Below, piece by piece: positions 1-6,550 of a stretch of 28,148 nucleotides of DNA (the stretch's first letter is position 1; every line of letters starts with the position of its first letter). The notes below the pieces were generated by a model. The model saw nothing but the letters and a program-made list of their open reading frames with translations. It was not told the DNA's origin and made no database searches. The DNA lies in assembly GCA_029563035.1 (NCBI GenBank), contig JAKQTP010000189.1, positions 1-28,148 on the forward strand. Direction: 5' to 3'. The DNA is from an archaeon (lineage in GTDB: Archaea > Iainarchaeota > Iainarchaeia > CSSED10-239). The position numbers were made by a program, and so were the translations under genes.

Positions 1-84
1 TCAGAGTTTTCGGATTATATAAGTAAAATATATATGGAAACAAATGTGCCTATCCCTAGTTTAGATTTGTGGGATTTTAATTAA
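1..84 (+). CDS. C-terminal end of an unidentified protein (partial)
   Basis: The window opens inside an open frame that ends with TAA at 82-84. Only 27 residues are visible, ending in NVPIPSLDLWDFN. There is no TGA and no recognisable domain, so no function can be given. The frame is open from base 1 and lies 13 bases before the next gene on the same strand, which is consistent with it being the previous gene of the same operon. Confidence 0.5.
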   Translation, partial: SEFSDYISKIYMETNVPIPSLDLWDFN

Positions 85-97
85 TAATTATAAATTT

Positions 98-1075
98 ATG
101 TTAAAAACAGCAGAATGTGTTACGCCAAATCACCCAGACAAAATTTGCGACAGGATTAGTGACGCAATTCTTGACGCTTGTTTAGAACAAGATAATTCAA
201 GCAGGGTTGCCATAGAAACAATGGGTGGTCACAATTTAATAACAATAACTGGCGAATTGACAACAAAAGCCAATATCAATGTTCCCGAAATAGCAAGAAA
301 GATTGTTGGTGAAAAATATGGAATACAAACAAACATAGTAAGGCAAAGCCATGAAATCGCAAAAGGGGTAGATAATGGTGGTGCAGGTGACCAAGGCGTT
401 ATGGTTGGTTATGCTTGTGACGAAAATGAGGCTATGATACCGCAAGAACTTCACCTAGCAAGAAGTTTGGCAAGGTATATTTTTGAAGAATATCCATTTG
501 ACGGAAAAACACAGATAACATTAGATTATAAAGGAAATATTGAAACTATTATCGCCAGTTTTCAAAATGTTAGCGGTGGTCGTTTAGAAGAATTAATAAG
601 GGATTGGATGATTGAAAATAGCATAAATACGGAAGAACCTAAAAATATATACACAAATCCAGCAGGCGATTGGAATATTGGAGGTTTTGACGCTGACACA
701 GGATTGACTGGAAGAAAATTGGCTGTTGATAACTACGGTCCACAAATTCCAATCGGTGGAGGATGTTTTTCTGGCAAAGATTTTACAAAAGTTGACCGCA
801 GTGGTGCTTATATGGCAAGAAGAATAGCAGTTGATTTTTTAAAAAAATACAATGCAAAAGAGGTTTTTGTAAAATTAGCTTATTCAATAGGATTGGCGAA
901 ACCAGTTATGGCAACAGCTGAAATTATAACAAAAGAAAACAAAAAATTCAGAAGAGAAATATTGGGTTATGATTTAACACCGAATGGAATTAAAGAATTT
1001 TTAAAACTTGAAAATCAAAAATACGAAAAAACTGCTGAATGGGGGCATTTTGGAAATGGTTTCATTTGGGAATAA
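98..1075 (+). CDS. metK: S-adenosylmethionine synthetase (methionine adenosyltransferase)
   Basis: Makes S-adenosylmethionine from methionine and ATP. The 325-residue product shows the family signatures in order: HPDK at residues 12-15 followed by a SDAILDA helix, the glycine loop GGAGDQG near residues 94-100, the GGGCFSGKDFTKVDRS segment near 222-237, and the usual C-terminal ending KTAEWGHFGNGFIWE. It is shorter than the roughly 380-400 residues of cellular MetK, but both ends are canonical, so the shortening is internal. All 32 glycines use GGN codons and none uses TGA, unlike most genes here, which suggests recent arrival from a standard-code source. Likely users of the product in this window are the two DNA methyltransferases and, by inference, a radical-SAM activase for the anaerobic ribonucleotide reductase. 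Confidence 0.93.
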   Translation: MLKTAECVTPNHPDKICDRISDAILDACLEQDNSSRVAIETMGGHNLITITGELTTKANINVPEIARKIVGEKYGIQTNIVRQSHEIAKGVDNGGAGDQGVMVGYACDENEAMIPQELHLARSLARYIFEEYPFDGKTQITLDYKGNIETIIASFQNVSGGRLEELIRDWMIENSINTEEPKNIYTNPAGDWNIGGFDADTGLTGRKLAVDNYGPQIPIGGGCFSGKDFTKVDRSGAYMARRIAVDFLKKYNAKEVFVKLAYSIGLAKPVMATAEIITKENKKFRREILGYDLTPNGIKEFLKLENQKYEKTAEWGHFGNGFIWE

Positions 1076-1105
1076 GGAGAATGTTATAATTAATTTATAA
1101 TAGAT

Positions 1106-1359
1106 ATGAAAGACATATTAAAAGAGTTTGAAGAAAGATTTTTTTTAGTGATGGTATTTTATGCGAAACAATAGGTAATAGTGGTCATAGCTGTAATTTA
1201 AATGATATAAAAGATTTTATAAGTAAAGCCATAGCCCAAACAAGAGAAGAAACGATTAGATTAGAACAGGAAAGGATTTATGCTTATGTAGAAGAAATTT
1301 TAATTGGTTGTGATAATAAATTATTAAAAGATTTGTCTAATATAATTTACAATAAATAA
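1106..1359 (+). CDS. Small hypothetical protein split by a -1 frameshift at a T8 run
   Basis: An ATG at 1106 opens MKDILKEFEERFFL and would stop at TAG 1172-1174. The frame one base back continues without a stop from the same point to TAA 1357-1359, reading SDGILCETIGNSGHSC and then a charged helical stretch. The frames meet at a run of eight T (1139-1146). In the zero frame this contains T TTT TTA, the classical -1 slippery heptamer. A -1 shift there gives one product of about 84 residues. Possible explanations are programmed frameshifting, a recent inactivating deletion or a homopolymer read error. No family is recognised. It sits in the TGA-free block, between metK and another small gene. 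Confidence 0.5.
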
Positions 1360-1360
1360 T

Positions 1361-1588
1361 ATGAGCTGGGAAAAAGAATTAAAAGATAAGTTAATAAGAG
1401 ATTTATGTTCAGTTGAATTTAGAAGTAAAAGCGAAACAAGAAGATTAATTTATGAGCTCATAAAAGAACTAAGAAAGAAAGATGAGGAAGAGTTGATTAA
1501 GAAGATTGAAATAGATAGTGGCTTATATGGTGGTATTGGAGATTTATACGAGATTAAACAAATTATTAAAGATTATTATAAAGAATAA
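1361..1588 (+). CDS. Hypothetical 75-residue charged protein
   Basis: Begins two bases after the previous stop and encodes a Lys/Glu-rich, probably all-helical protein starting MSWEKELKDKLIRDL. There is no signal peptide, membrane segment, Cys cluster or known motif. It contains no TGA codon. The tight spacing on both sides suggests it is read on one message with the neighbouring small genes. Function unknown. Confidence 0.6.
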   Translation: MSWEKELKDKLIRDLCSVEFRSKSETRRLIYELIKELRKKDEEELIKKIEIDSGLYGGIGDLYEIKQIIKDYYKE

Positions 1589-1589
1589 T

Positions 1590-1760
1590 ATGATTATAAT
1601 TTGTTGGTTAAAAGAATTTTGGAGAACAATAACAAGTTCAGTATCCATAAGTGGACACGATTTTGTAGAGATAGAAAAACACGAAAATTGTAAAGTGTAT
1701 GTGTGCGAGTGTAAAAAATGCGGTAAAATTGATATAAGTTGGAGTAAAAATAATTTATAA
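1590..1760 (+). CDS. Hypothetical 56-residue protein with a zinc-ribbon-like tail
   Basis: The ATG at 1590, two bases after the preceding stop, is preferred over an in-frame ATG at 1518 that would bury 70 bases inside the upstream gene. The second half carries NCKVYVCECKKCGK, a Cys spacing like one half of a zinc ribbon, which may bind zinc. No TGA codon is used. It is short, with no identifiable partner or pathway; small metal-knuckle proteins like this are common in phage early regions. Confidence 0.55.
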   Translation: MIIICWLKEFWRTITSSVSISGHDFVEIEKHENCKVYVCECKKCGKIDISWSKNNL

Positions 1761-1774
1761 TTTAATTAAATAAT

Positions 1775-1942
1775 ATGAAGAAAAAATGTATATTGTGTGG
1801 AGAAACAGAACAATCTCATAAAAAAGCTGGATTTAGTTTTAAAGTAATAAAAACTAAATGTTGTAATCAATATATTTGTGAAGCTTGTTTAATAGATGAT
1901 TATAATTGTCCAGAGTGTAGCCATTTAGTCCCAGCTCTATAA
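1775..1942 (+). CDS. Small Cys-rich zinc-finger-like protein (55 residues)
   Basis: Encodes a 55-residue protein with CILC at the N-terminus, a CC pair near residues 29-30, then CEAC and CPEC. Eight Cys (four pairs) and two His are spaced much like a treble-clef or RING-type zinc finger. The role is unknown; such proteins often act in nucleic-acid or protein contacts. No TGA codon. The gene is preceded by TATAATTTAATTAAATA (1756-1772), which recurs before the next gene. Confidence 0.6.
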   Translation: MKKKCILCGETEQSHKKAGFSFKVIKTKCCNQYICEACLIDDYNCPECSHLVPAL

Positions 1943-1959
1943 TTTAATTAAATAGATAT

Positions 1960-2115
1960 ATGGAAGGAAAAATAATTCAAATAATTGGAATAAGCGAAAC
2001 ATTGTATGCCTTAGATGATAATGGTAATGTTTATAGACTGTTCTCAGATAAAAGTTGTGGTATTAGAGATAATTGGGATAAAATAGAAAATATTGTAAGA
2101 AAACAAAATTATTAA
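1960..2115 (+). CDS. Hypothetical 51-residue protein
   Basis: Starts at ATG 1960 and stops at TAA 2113-2115, reading MEGKIIQIIGISETLYALDD and onward. The alternating hydrophobic pattern with DDNGNVYRLF suggests a small beta-rich fold. No known motif or TGA codon. The leader repeats the motif found before the preceding gene (1938-1954). Function unknown. Confidence 0.5.
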   Translation: MEGKIIQIIGISETLYALDDNGNVYRLFSDKSCGIRDNWDKIENIVRKQNY

Positions 2116-2125
2116 CTAAATAGAT

Positions 2126-2437
2126 ATGGACACAATAAAAAAACAATGTATAATGTGCGATGAAGATTTTGAAGATGTATACTCTGAAAACAATTTATGT
2201 GATGAATGCATAGAAAAGATTTGCGAAAAAATTTCAAAAAAATATAAATATGAACTAGTCAAAGCATTCTTATCATTCAAAAAAACATCTTCATGGAAAG
2301 ACATGCCGTATATATTTGGTAGCGCAAATTTCTTTATAAATCAACCATTTTTTATTCCAGCAATAATTTGTGGAGAATCTATACAATTTCACAATAGTGA
2401 AGACGAGAGAAATAAAATAATAGAAAAAGTATTATGA
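2126..2437 (+). CDS. Hypothetical protein with N-terminal CxxC knuckles (103 residues)
   Basis: The N-terminus has two CxxC pairs, CIMC near residues 8-11 and CDEC near 25-28, as in a rubredoxin-like or zinc-ribbon knuckle. A helical stretch and a hydrophobic segment (FFINQPFFIPAIICG) follow. No TGA codon. Its end overlaps the start of the kinase/phosphatase gene by four bases (ATGA), which suggests translational coupling across the boundary between the TGA-free block and the TGA-using genes. Function unknown. Confidence 0.6.
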   Translation: MDTIKKQCIMCDEDFEDVYSENNLCDECIEKICEKISKKYKYELVKAFLSFKKTSSWKDMPYIFGSANFFINQPFFIPAIICGESIQFHNSEDERNKIIEKVL

Positions 2438-3321
2438 TAAAATTATTGATATTACAATGATTGCCAGCCTCTGGCAAGACAACGTATGCGAAAGAGTTAG
2501 TTGATAAACACTGATATAAGAGAGTAAATAAAGACGATCTTAGATCAATGATTGACAACTCTGAATGGAGCGAGGAAAATGAAAACCATATAAAAAAAAT
2601 AAGAGATAAGATAGTAGAGTATTATCTAGTAAACGGCAATAACGTTGTTGTTGATGATACTAATTTTGCTACAAGCAATATAGATCAGTTAAAAGCAATA
2701 GCAAAAAATGCATCAGTATTTATCTCAAAAGATATTGACGTAGAAATAAAATTTATAGACACGCCACTATATGAGTGTCTAGAGAGAGATGCGAGAAGAG
2801 ATAATCCTGTTGGAAAGAAGATTATAATGGACATGTATAAAAAATATATTGGTTTGTATAGGGAAGAAGAAAGACCATTAGACATTAACTTCAAAATACA
2901 ATCTTGTATAATATGTGATGTTGACTGAACACTTGCATATAGTCCACATAGAAGTCCGTATGACTATACAAAAGTAATTGATGATCTACCAAACAAGCAT
3001 CTTATACACGTTATAAGATCAATGAGATTTGTCTGTGATACTGAGTTGTTCATTTTTTCTGGTAGGGACGATAGTTGCATTGAAGAAACAAAAGAGTGGT
3101 TAAATAAACACGATATAAATAACTTTAAATTAGTTATGAGAAATACAGGTGATAAGAGAAGCGACGAAATAGTAAAGAAAGAAATGTATGAAAAGCACAT
3201 AAAAGATAAATATAATGTTTTAGCTGTGTTTGATGATAGGCCAAGAGTAATAAGAATGTGGAAAGAACAAAAACTTATGGTCTTCGATGTTAATCGTCAA
3301 GACCCTAGAATAGATTTTTAA
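2434..3321 (+). CDS. Polynucleotide 5'-kinase / 3'-phosphatase (T4 PseT-like)
   Basis: Bifunctional RNA/DNA end-healing enzyme: it phosphorylates 5'-OH ends and removes 3' (or 2',3'-cyclic) phosphates so a ligase can seal the break. The 295-residue product (T4 Pnkp has 301) has the kinase P-loop G9-LPASGKT at the N-terminus. The phosphatase signature DVDGT is at 162-166, followed by FSGRDD and AVFDDRP. Three glycines are read from TGA, including the first P-loop Gly and the Gly of DxDGT; the other six use GGN. With the standard code the gene would look broken into two fragments. It overlaps the upstream gene by four bases and lies one base from the RNA ligase, its natural partner. Confidence 0.92.
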
Positions 3322-3322
3322 T

Positions 3323-4615
3323 ATGATATCGAAATCAAAAGAACACAATCCAAACTATCTAGCCAAGCTAGTTAAGATCAAAGAAATAAAAGATCATCCA
3401 AACGCTGACAGACTAAAGCTAACTGTAATTAATTTTGCTGACGTTATAATTGGAGATGATATAAAAACTGGCGACATGATGGTTTACTTCCCACTTGAGT
3501 CGCAAATCAATGTTGAATTCTTAAAAGACTCTAATCAGTTTTCTAGCGAACTATTAAACAAAGATTCTACAAAGAAAGGTTATTTTGACAAAAATGGTAG
3601 AGTAAGAGCTGTAAAACTCAGGGGGGTTGGTAGTAATGGAATATTGATGCCACTAAAAACAGTTGAAGATTTCTTTGGCAAACTAGATGCAGAAGAAAAT
3701 GAAGAGTTTGATACGATCAACGATGTATTATGTTGTAAGAAATACCAGATTCCTGTTAAGGAAGGTCTTGGTGTAAAAGTTGGAAAGAAGCCAAAAGAAA
3801 CTAGACTAATAGATGGTCAAGTAAAACTACATGTAGATACAGAAAGGCTAGACAAGAATTTGCACCAATTAAATTACGAGGACTATATATCTATCACATA
3901 TAAACTTCACGGAACATCTTGGTGGTGTGCAAACGTTCCTGTTAAAAGACGATTGAATATAATTGAAAAGTTATTAAGAAAAATTGGTATAAAAATAAAC
4001 GATGTAGAATATGACCATGTATATGGTAGCAGAAAAGTTGTGAAGAATAGCTATGCAGATAAAAAATGTAATGACTTCTATGATGGTGATTTATGGAGTA
4101 AAATTAAAAATGAACTTGCAGACAAAATACCAAAAGGCTTTACACTATATGGAGAGTGCGTAGGTTATACAGACTTAATGGCATACATACAATCTAATTA
4201 TGATTATGGATGTGATGCATTCAATAAGCAAAAGATATTCGTATATAGAATTACATTTACAAATAATGACGGTATTTCTTACGAACTATCTACAGAGCAG
4301 ATAATGGACTTTTGTTATAGGTTTGGACTAAATTATGTCCCAGTATTATACTATGGAAAAATATCTGATTATATTTCAAACATGGAAATGTCTGGAGATG
4401 ATAGCTGGAGAAGAGAATTCTATGAACAACTTAAAAAGGATTTCACAGAAAAGGATTGCTTCATGTGCAAAAACAAAGTACCAGAAGAGTGAATAGTTAT
4501 TAGAAAAGAAGATTTATTTTCATTTAAAGCATTTAAACTTAAGTCGTTTAGATTTTATGAATTAGAAACAGAAATGCTTGATAAATGAATACTTGACATA
4601 GAGAGCGAAAATTAA
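3323..4615 (+). CDS. RNA ligase (Rnl5 / DRB0094-like)
   Basis: Seals RNA breaks through a covalent ligase-AMP intermediate. The 430-residue product has an N-terminal segment with DHPNADRLKL, typical of the OB-like domain of Deinococcus-type ligases. Nucleotidyltransferase motif I is K194-LHGTSWW, with the AMP-accepting Lys. Motif IV is EGIVIRKE near 391-398 and motif V is FKLKSFRF. Motif IV lies beyond a TGA: the Gly of EGIVIR is encoded by TGA, and a standard-code reading would lose motifs IV and V. Of 26 glycines only two, both in the last 42 codons, use TGA. With the kinase/phosphatase directly upstream and tRNAs directly downstream, repair of nuclease-cut tRNA is the likely job. Confidence 0.9.
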
Positions 4616-4621
4616 GCTCTC
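4601..4621 (+). promoter_or_regulatory. Hairpin at the end of the RNA ligase gene, before the tRNAs
   Basis: GAGAGC (4601-4606) pairs perfectly with GCTCTC (4616-4621) around a nine-base loop that contains the ligase stop codon. It is followed by ATTTTCT just before the first tRNA. It could be a weak terminator or a processing stem separating the mRNA from the tRNAs; the sequence does not decide which. Confidence 0.35.
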
Positions 4622-4625
4622 ATTT

Positions 4626-4698
4626 TCTAGGGTAGTCTAACTGGAAGGATACTTGACTTTGAATCAAGAGATTGTTGGTTCGAATCCAACCCCTAGAG
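4626..4698 (+). tRNA. tRNA-Gln (anticodon TTG)
   Basis: A full cloverleaf can be drawn. The 7-bp acceptor is TCTAGGG/CCCTAGA, the D stem GTCT/GGAT has wobble pairs, the anticodon stem is CTTGA/TCAAG with loop CTTTGAA (TTG at the anticodon), and the T arm is GTTGG-TTCGAAT-CCAAC. The discriminator base is G, as usual for Gln. CCA is not encoded. It reads CAA codons, common in this AT-rich genome. Confidence 0.9.
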
Positions 4699-4700
4699 CT

Positions 4701-4773
4701 GGGGTACTTAGTGTAGCGATTAGCACGCTGGGTTGTGGTTCCAGAAGGGAGAGTTTGATTCTCTTAGTACCTC
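4701..4773 (+). tRNA. tRNA-His (anticodon GTG)
   Basis: The acceptor can be drawn as GGGGTACT/AGTACCTC, eight pairs with one G-T, giving the extra G-1 characteristic of tRNA-His. The D stem is GTGT/GCAC, the anticodon stem CTGGG/TCCAG with loop TTGTGGT (GTG at the anticodon), and the T arm is GAGAG-TTTGATT-CTCTT. It lies two bases after tRNA-Gln. CCA is not encoded. Confidence 0.88.
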
Positions 4774-4776
4774 CCA

Positions 4777-4847
4777 CAGAGTGTAGTGAAATGGAATCAC
4801 TGGGGGCTTGGATCCCTCAATCCTAGGTTCGATTCCTAGCACTCTGA
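4777..4847 (+). tRNA. tRNA-Pro (anticodon TGG)
   Basis: The acceptor CAGAGTG/CACTCTG is perfect, as is the D stem GTGA/TCAC. The anticodon stem GGGGG/CCCTC has one G-T pair and loop CTTGGAT (TGG at the anticodon). The T arm is CTAGG-TTCGATT-CCTAG and the discriminator is A. CCA is not encoded. It is the third of three tandem tRNAs; no UCA-anticodon Gly tRNA is seen, so UGA decoding presumably relies on the host. Confidence 0.9.
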
Positions 4848-4864
4848 CATTTATAATTAAGGAT

Positions 4865-5008
4865 ATGACACAAAAAGAAATAACTAAAATAGAAAGCCTT
4901 GAAAAAGTATTAACAGAGTATAGTAAGTATTTAGAAAAAAGAGGTTATATGGATAGTGATTGGTGGTGTGAAGGTAATACAGTAGAAGATTTTTTAGGAA
5001 TTAAATAA
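4865..5008 (+). CDS. Hypothetical 47-residue protein
   Basis: Starts at ATG 4865 behind TAATTAAGGAT, which supplies an AAGGA-type ribosome binding site. The longer in-frame start at 4808 lies inside tRNA-Pro and is rejected. The product is acidic and helical with a SDWWCEG segment near the middle. No TGA codon and no known family. It opens the second TGA-free block, together with the methyltransferase nine bases downstream. Confidence 0.55.
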   Translation: MTQKEITKIESLEKVLTEYSKYLEKRGYMDSDWWCEGNTVEDFLGIK

Positions 5009-5017
5009 TAAATAAAT

Positions 5018-5797
5018 ATGAAAACTAATGTATGTTATTTAGGAGATTGTTTAGAGGTAATGAAAGGAATAGAAGATAAGAGTATTAACTTAACAGTCAC
5101 TTCTCCTCCTTATGATAATTTAAGAACTTATAATGGTTATACTTTTAATTTTGAAGAAATAGCTAAAGAGCTTTATAGAATTACCAAAGATGGTGGAGTA
5201 GTTGTTTGGGTGGTCGGAGATGCCACAATTAAAGGAAGTGAAACAGGAACAAGTTTTAAACAAGCATTATATTTTAAAGAGATAGGATTTAATCTTCACG
5301 ATACGATGATATGGAGAAAAACAAATCCAGTTCCACAGTTTCCTACAATACCAAGATACACAAACGATTTTGAATATATGTTTATTTTATCAAAGGGAAA
5401 GATTAAGACATTTAATTGCTTAACAACAAAAACAAAAACAGCAGGTAAAAGTATAAATCGGAATACAAAGTCAGCATTTTCTGAACAATCCGCAGACCGA
5501 CCAAGAGATGTGATAACTATTACAAAAGAAACAAAAAGACTATCAAATACTTGGGAAATTGGTGTAGGAAGTAAAAATAAAGAACACCCAGCAATATTCC
5601 CAGAAAAATTAGCAGAAGACCACATTCTATCTTGGAGCAACGAAGGTGATACGGTATTAGACCCAATGGCAGGTAGTGGAACGACATTAAAGATGGCAAA
5701 GAAAAATAATAGAAACTATATCGGCATAGAAATTTCAAAAGAATATTGTGAAGTAATAAAAGAAAGAGTTGGTTGTGAAATAATTAAACTATTATAA
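5018..5797 (+). CDS. DNA methyltransferase, beta class (SPPY type; probably N4-cytosine or N6-adenine)
   Basis: Transfers a methyl group from S-adenosylmethionine to an exocyclic amino group in DNA. In the 259-residue product the catalytic motif TSPPYDN (residues 28-34) comes before the AdoMet-binding motif DPMAGSGTT (215-223), the order of the beta class. SPPY is commonest in N4-cytosine enzymes. HPAIFPEKL at 190-198 is the usual pre-motif-I segment. All 18 glycines are GGN and none TGA, in contrast to the second methyltransferase in this window. No cognate restriction enzyme is adjacent, so self-protection against host restriction or regulation by methylation is more likely than a full restriction system. 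Confidence 0.9.
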   Translation: MKTNVCYLGDCLEVMKGIEDKSINLTVTSPPYDNLRTYNGYTFNFEEIAKELYRITKDGGVVVWVVGDATIKGSETGTSFKQALYFKEIGFNLHDTMIWRKTNPVPQFPTIPRYTNDFEYMFILSKGKIKTFNCLTTKTKTAGKSINRNTKSAFSEQSADRPRDVITITKETKRLSNTWEIGVGSKNKEHPAIFPEKLAEDHILSWSNEGDTVLDPMAGSGTTLKMAKKNNRNYIGIEISKEYCEVIKERVGCEIIKLL

Positions 5798-5817
5798 GAG
5801 ATTTAATAATTAAGGAT

Positions 5818-6036
5818 ATGTTTTATTTAGTGAGATTTAAGTGTGAAATGTGTGCTGAAGCTGGTGGATTTCAAGGGTGGACTATTTGTAGAAAATCTGT
5901 AGTAGGCGACCCAACAATTAAAGTATCAAAAGACGGTCAAAAATATTGTGAAGGGGAAATTCAAATGTATCCCATATTTAAAAACCACGATGTTATAGAC
6001 CCTTGGCATTACGATAAAGCATTTAGAATTTTATAA
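5818..6036 (+). CDS. Hypothetical 72-residue protein
   Basis: Starts at ATG 5818 behind AATAATTAAGGAT, the same leader as the 4865 gene. It reads MFYLVRFKCEMCAEAGG and contains one CxxC pair and a conserved-looking HDVIDPWHYDKAF ending. No TGA codon. No family is recognised. It is the last TGA-free gene before the TGA-rich replication block. Confidence 0.6.
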   Translation: MFYLVRFKCEMCAEAGGFQGWTICRKSVVGDPTIKVSKDGQKYCEGEIQMYPIFKNHDVIDPWHYDKAFRIL

Positions 6037-6063
6037 GATAAATAATAATTAAGGATATTTAAT

Positions 6064-6237
6064 ATGGAATGAAAATACATAATAGAATATTTAGAACTAT
6101 CTGATCTAGAAAGCTTTACAAAAGAATATAGAGAAGGTTATAATGACGCAATCAAAGACGCTAAGAGAGCTTTATATAAATATAATCACGATGAATGAAC
6201 TTTTCAAGATCATTTGGACGATATAGACAGAGAATAA
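6064..6237 (+). CDS. Hypothetical 57-residue acidic protein
   Basis: Begins MEGKYIIEYLELSDLE, where Gly3 is TGA; a second TGA gives Gly45. The product is acidic and probably helical, without a recognisable motif. The leader again contains AATTAAGGAT (about 6048-6057). It ends four bases before the DUF3310 gene. Here TGA codons start to dominate. Function unknown. Confidence 0.6.
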
Positions 6238-6241
6238 AGAT

Positions 6242-6550
6242 ATGACTTATTATGAATTTAAATATCGCTTTGAAAAAGCGAAGCATGATTTTATGAAACA
6301 AAATATGAAAAAAGAAAAAGATGTTAGCCCACTAAAGACGCAAATAGGATGAGACCATTATAAAAAATTAAAGATACAACCATTCGAGTATATAGTGGCA
6401 AATAAATTGTGATTTTGAGAGTGAGCTGTTATAAAATACGTTACTAGATGGAAAGATAAGAATTGAGTAGAAGATTTAAAAAAGTCAATTCACATTTTAG
6501 AAATGATGATAGAATTAGAAGAAAAATATGGATCTAAGGAAAGAAGCTAA
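6242..6550 (+). CDS. DUF3310 family phage protein
   Basis: A 102-residue protein whose second half matches the DUF3310 pattern common in phages: DHYKKLKIQPFEYIVANKLG, then GAVIKYVTRW, KDKNGVEDLKKS and a closing helix. The biochemical role of the family is not well defined; it is often found among early replication and nucleotide genes, as here. Five TGA codons encode Gly, including those in LGFGEGA and KNGVEDL. It overlaps the primase-helicase gene by 23 bases, suggesting coupled translation. Confidence 0.85.

Noticed and set aside
1518..1589. Longer start for the 56-residue Cys protein
   Set aside because: It lies inside the previous gene; ATG 1590 gives normal spacing of two bases.
2548..3321. 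Two separate small genes, or a broken kinase pseudogene
   Set aside because: The breaks are TGA codons at invariant Gly positions; with TGA as Gly the gene is intact and has normal length.
4808..4864. Upstream start for the 47-residue gene
   Set aside because: It would start inside tRNA-Pro; the ATG at 4865 has its own AAGGA site.
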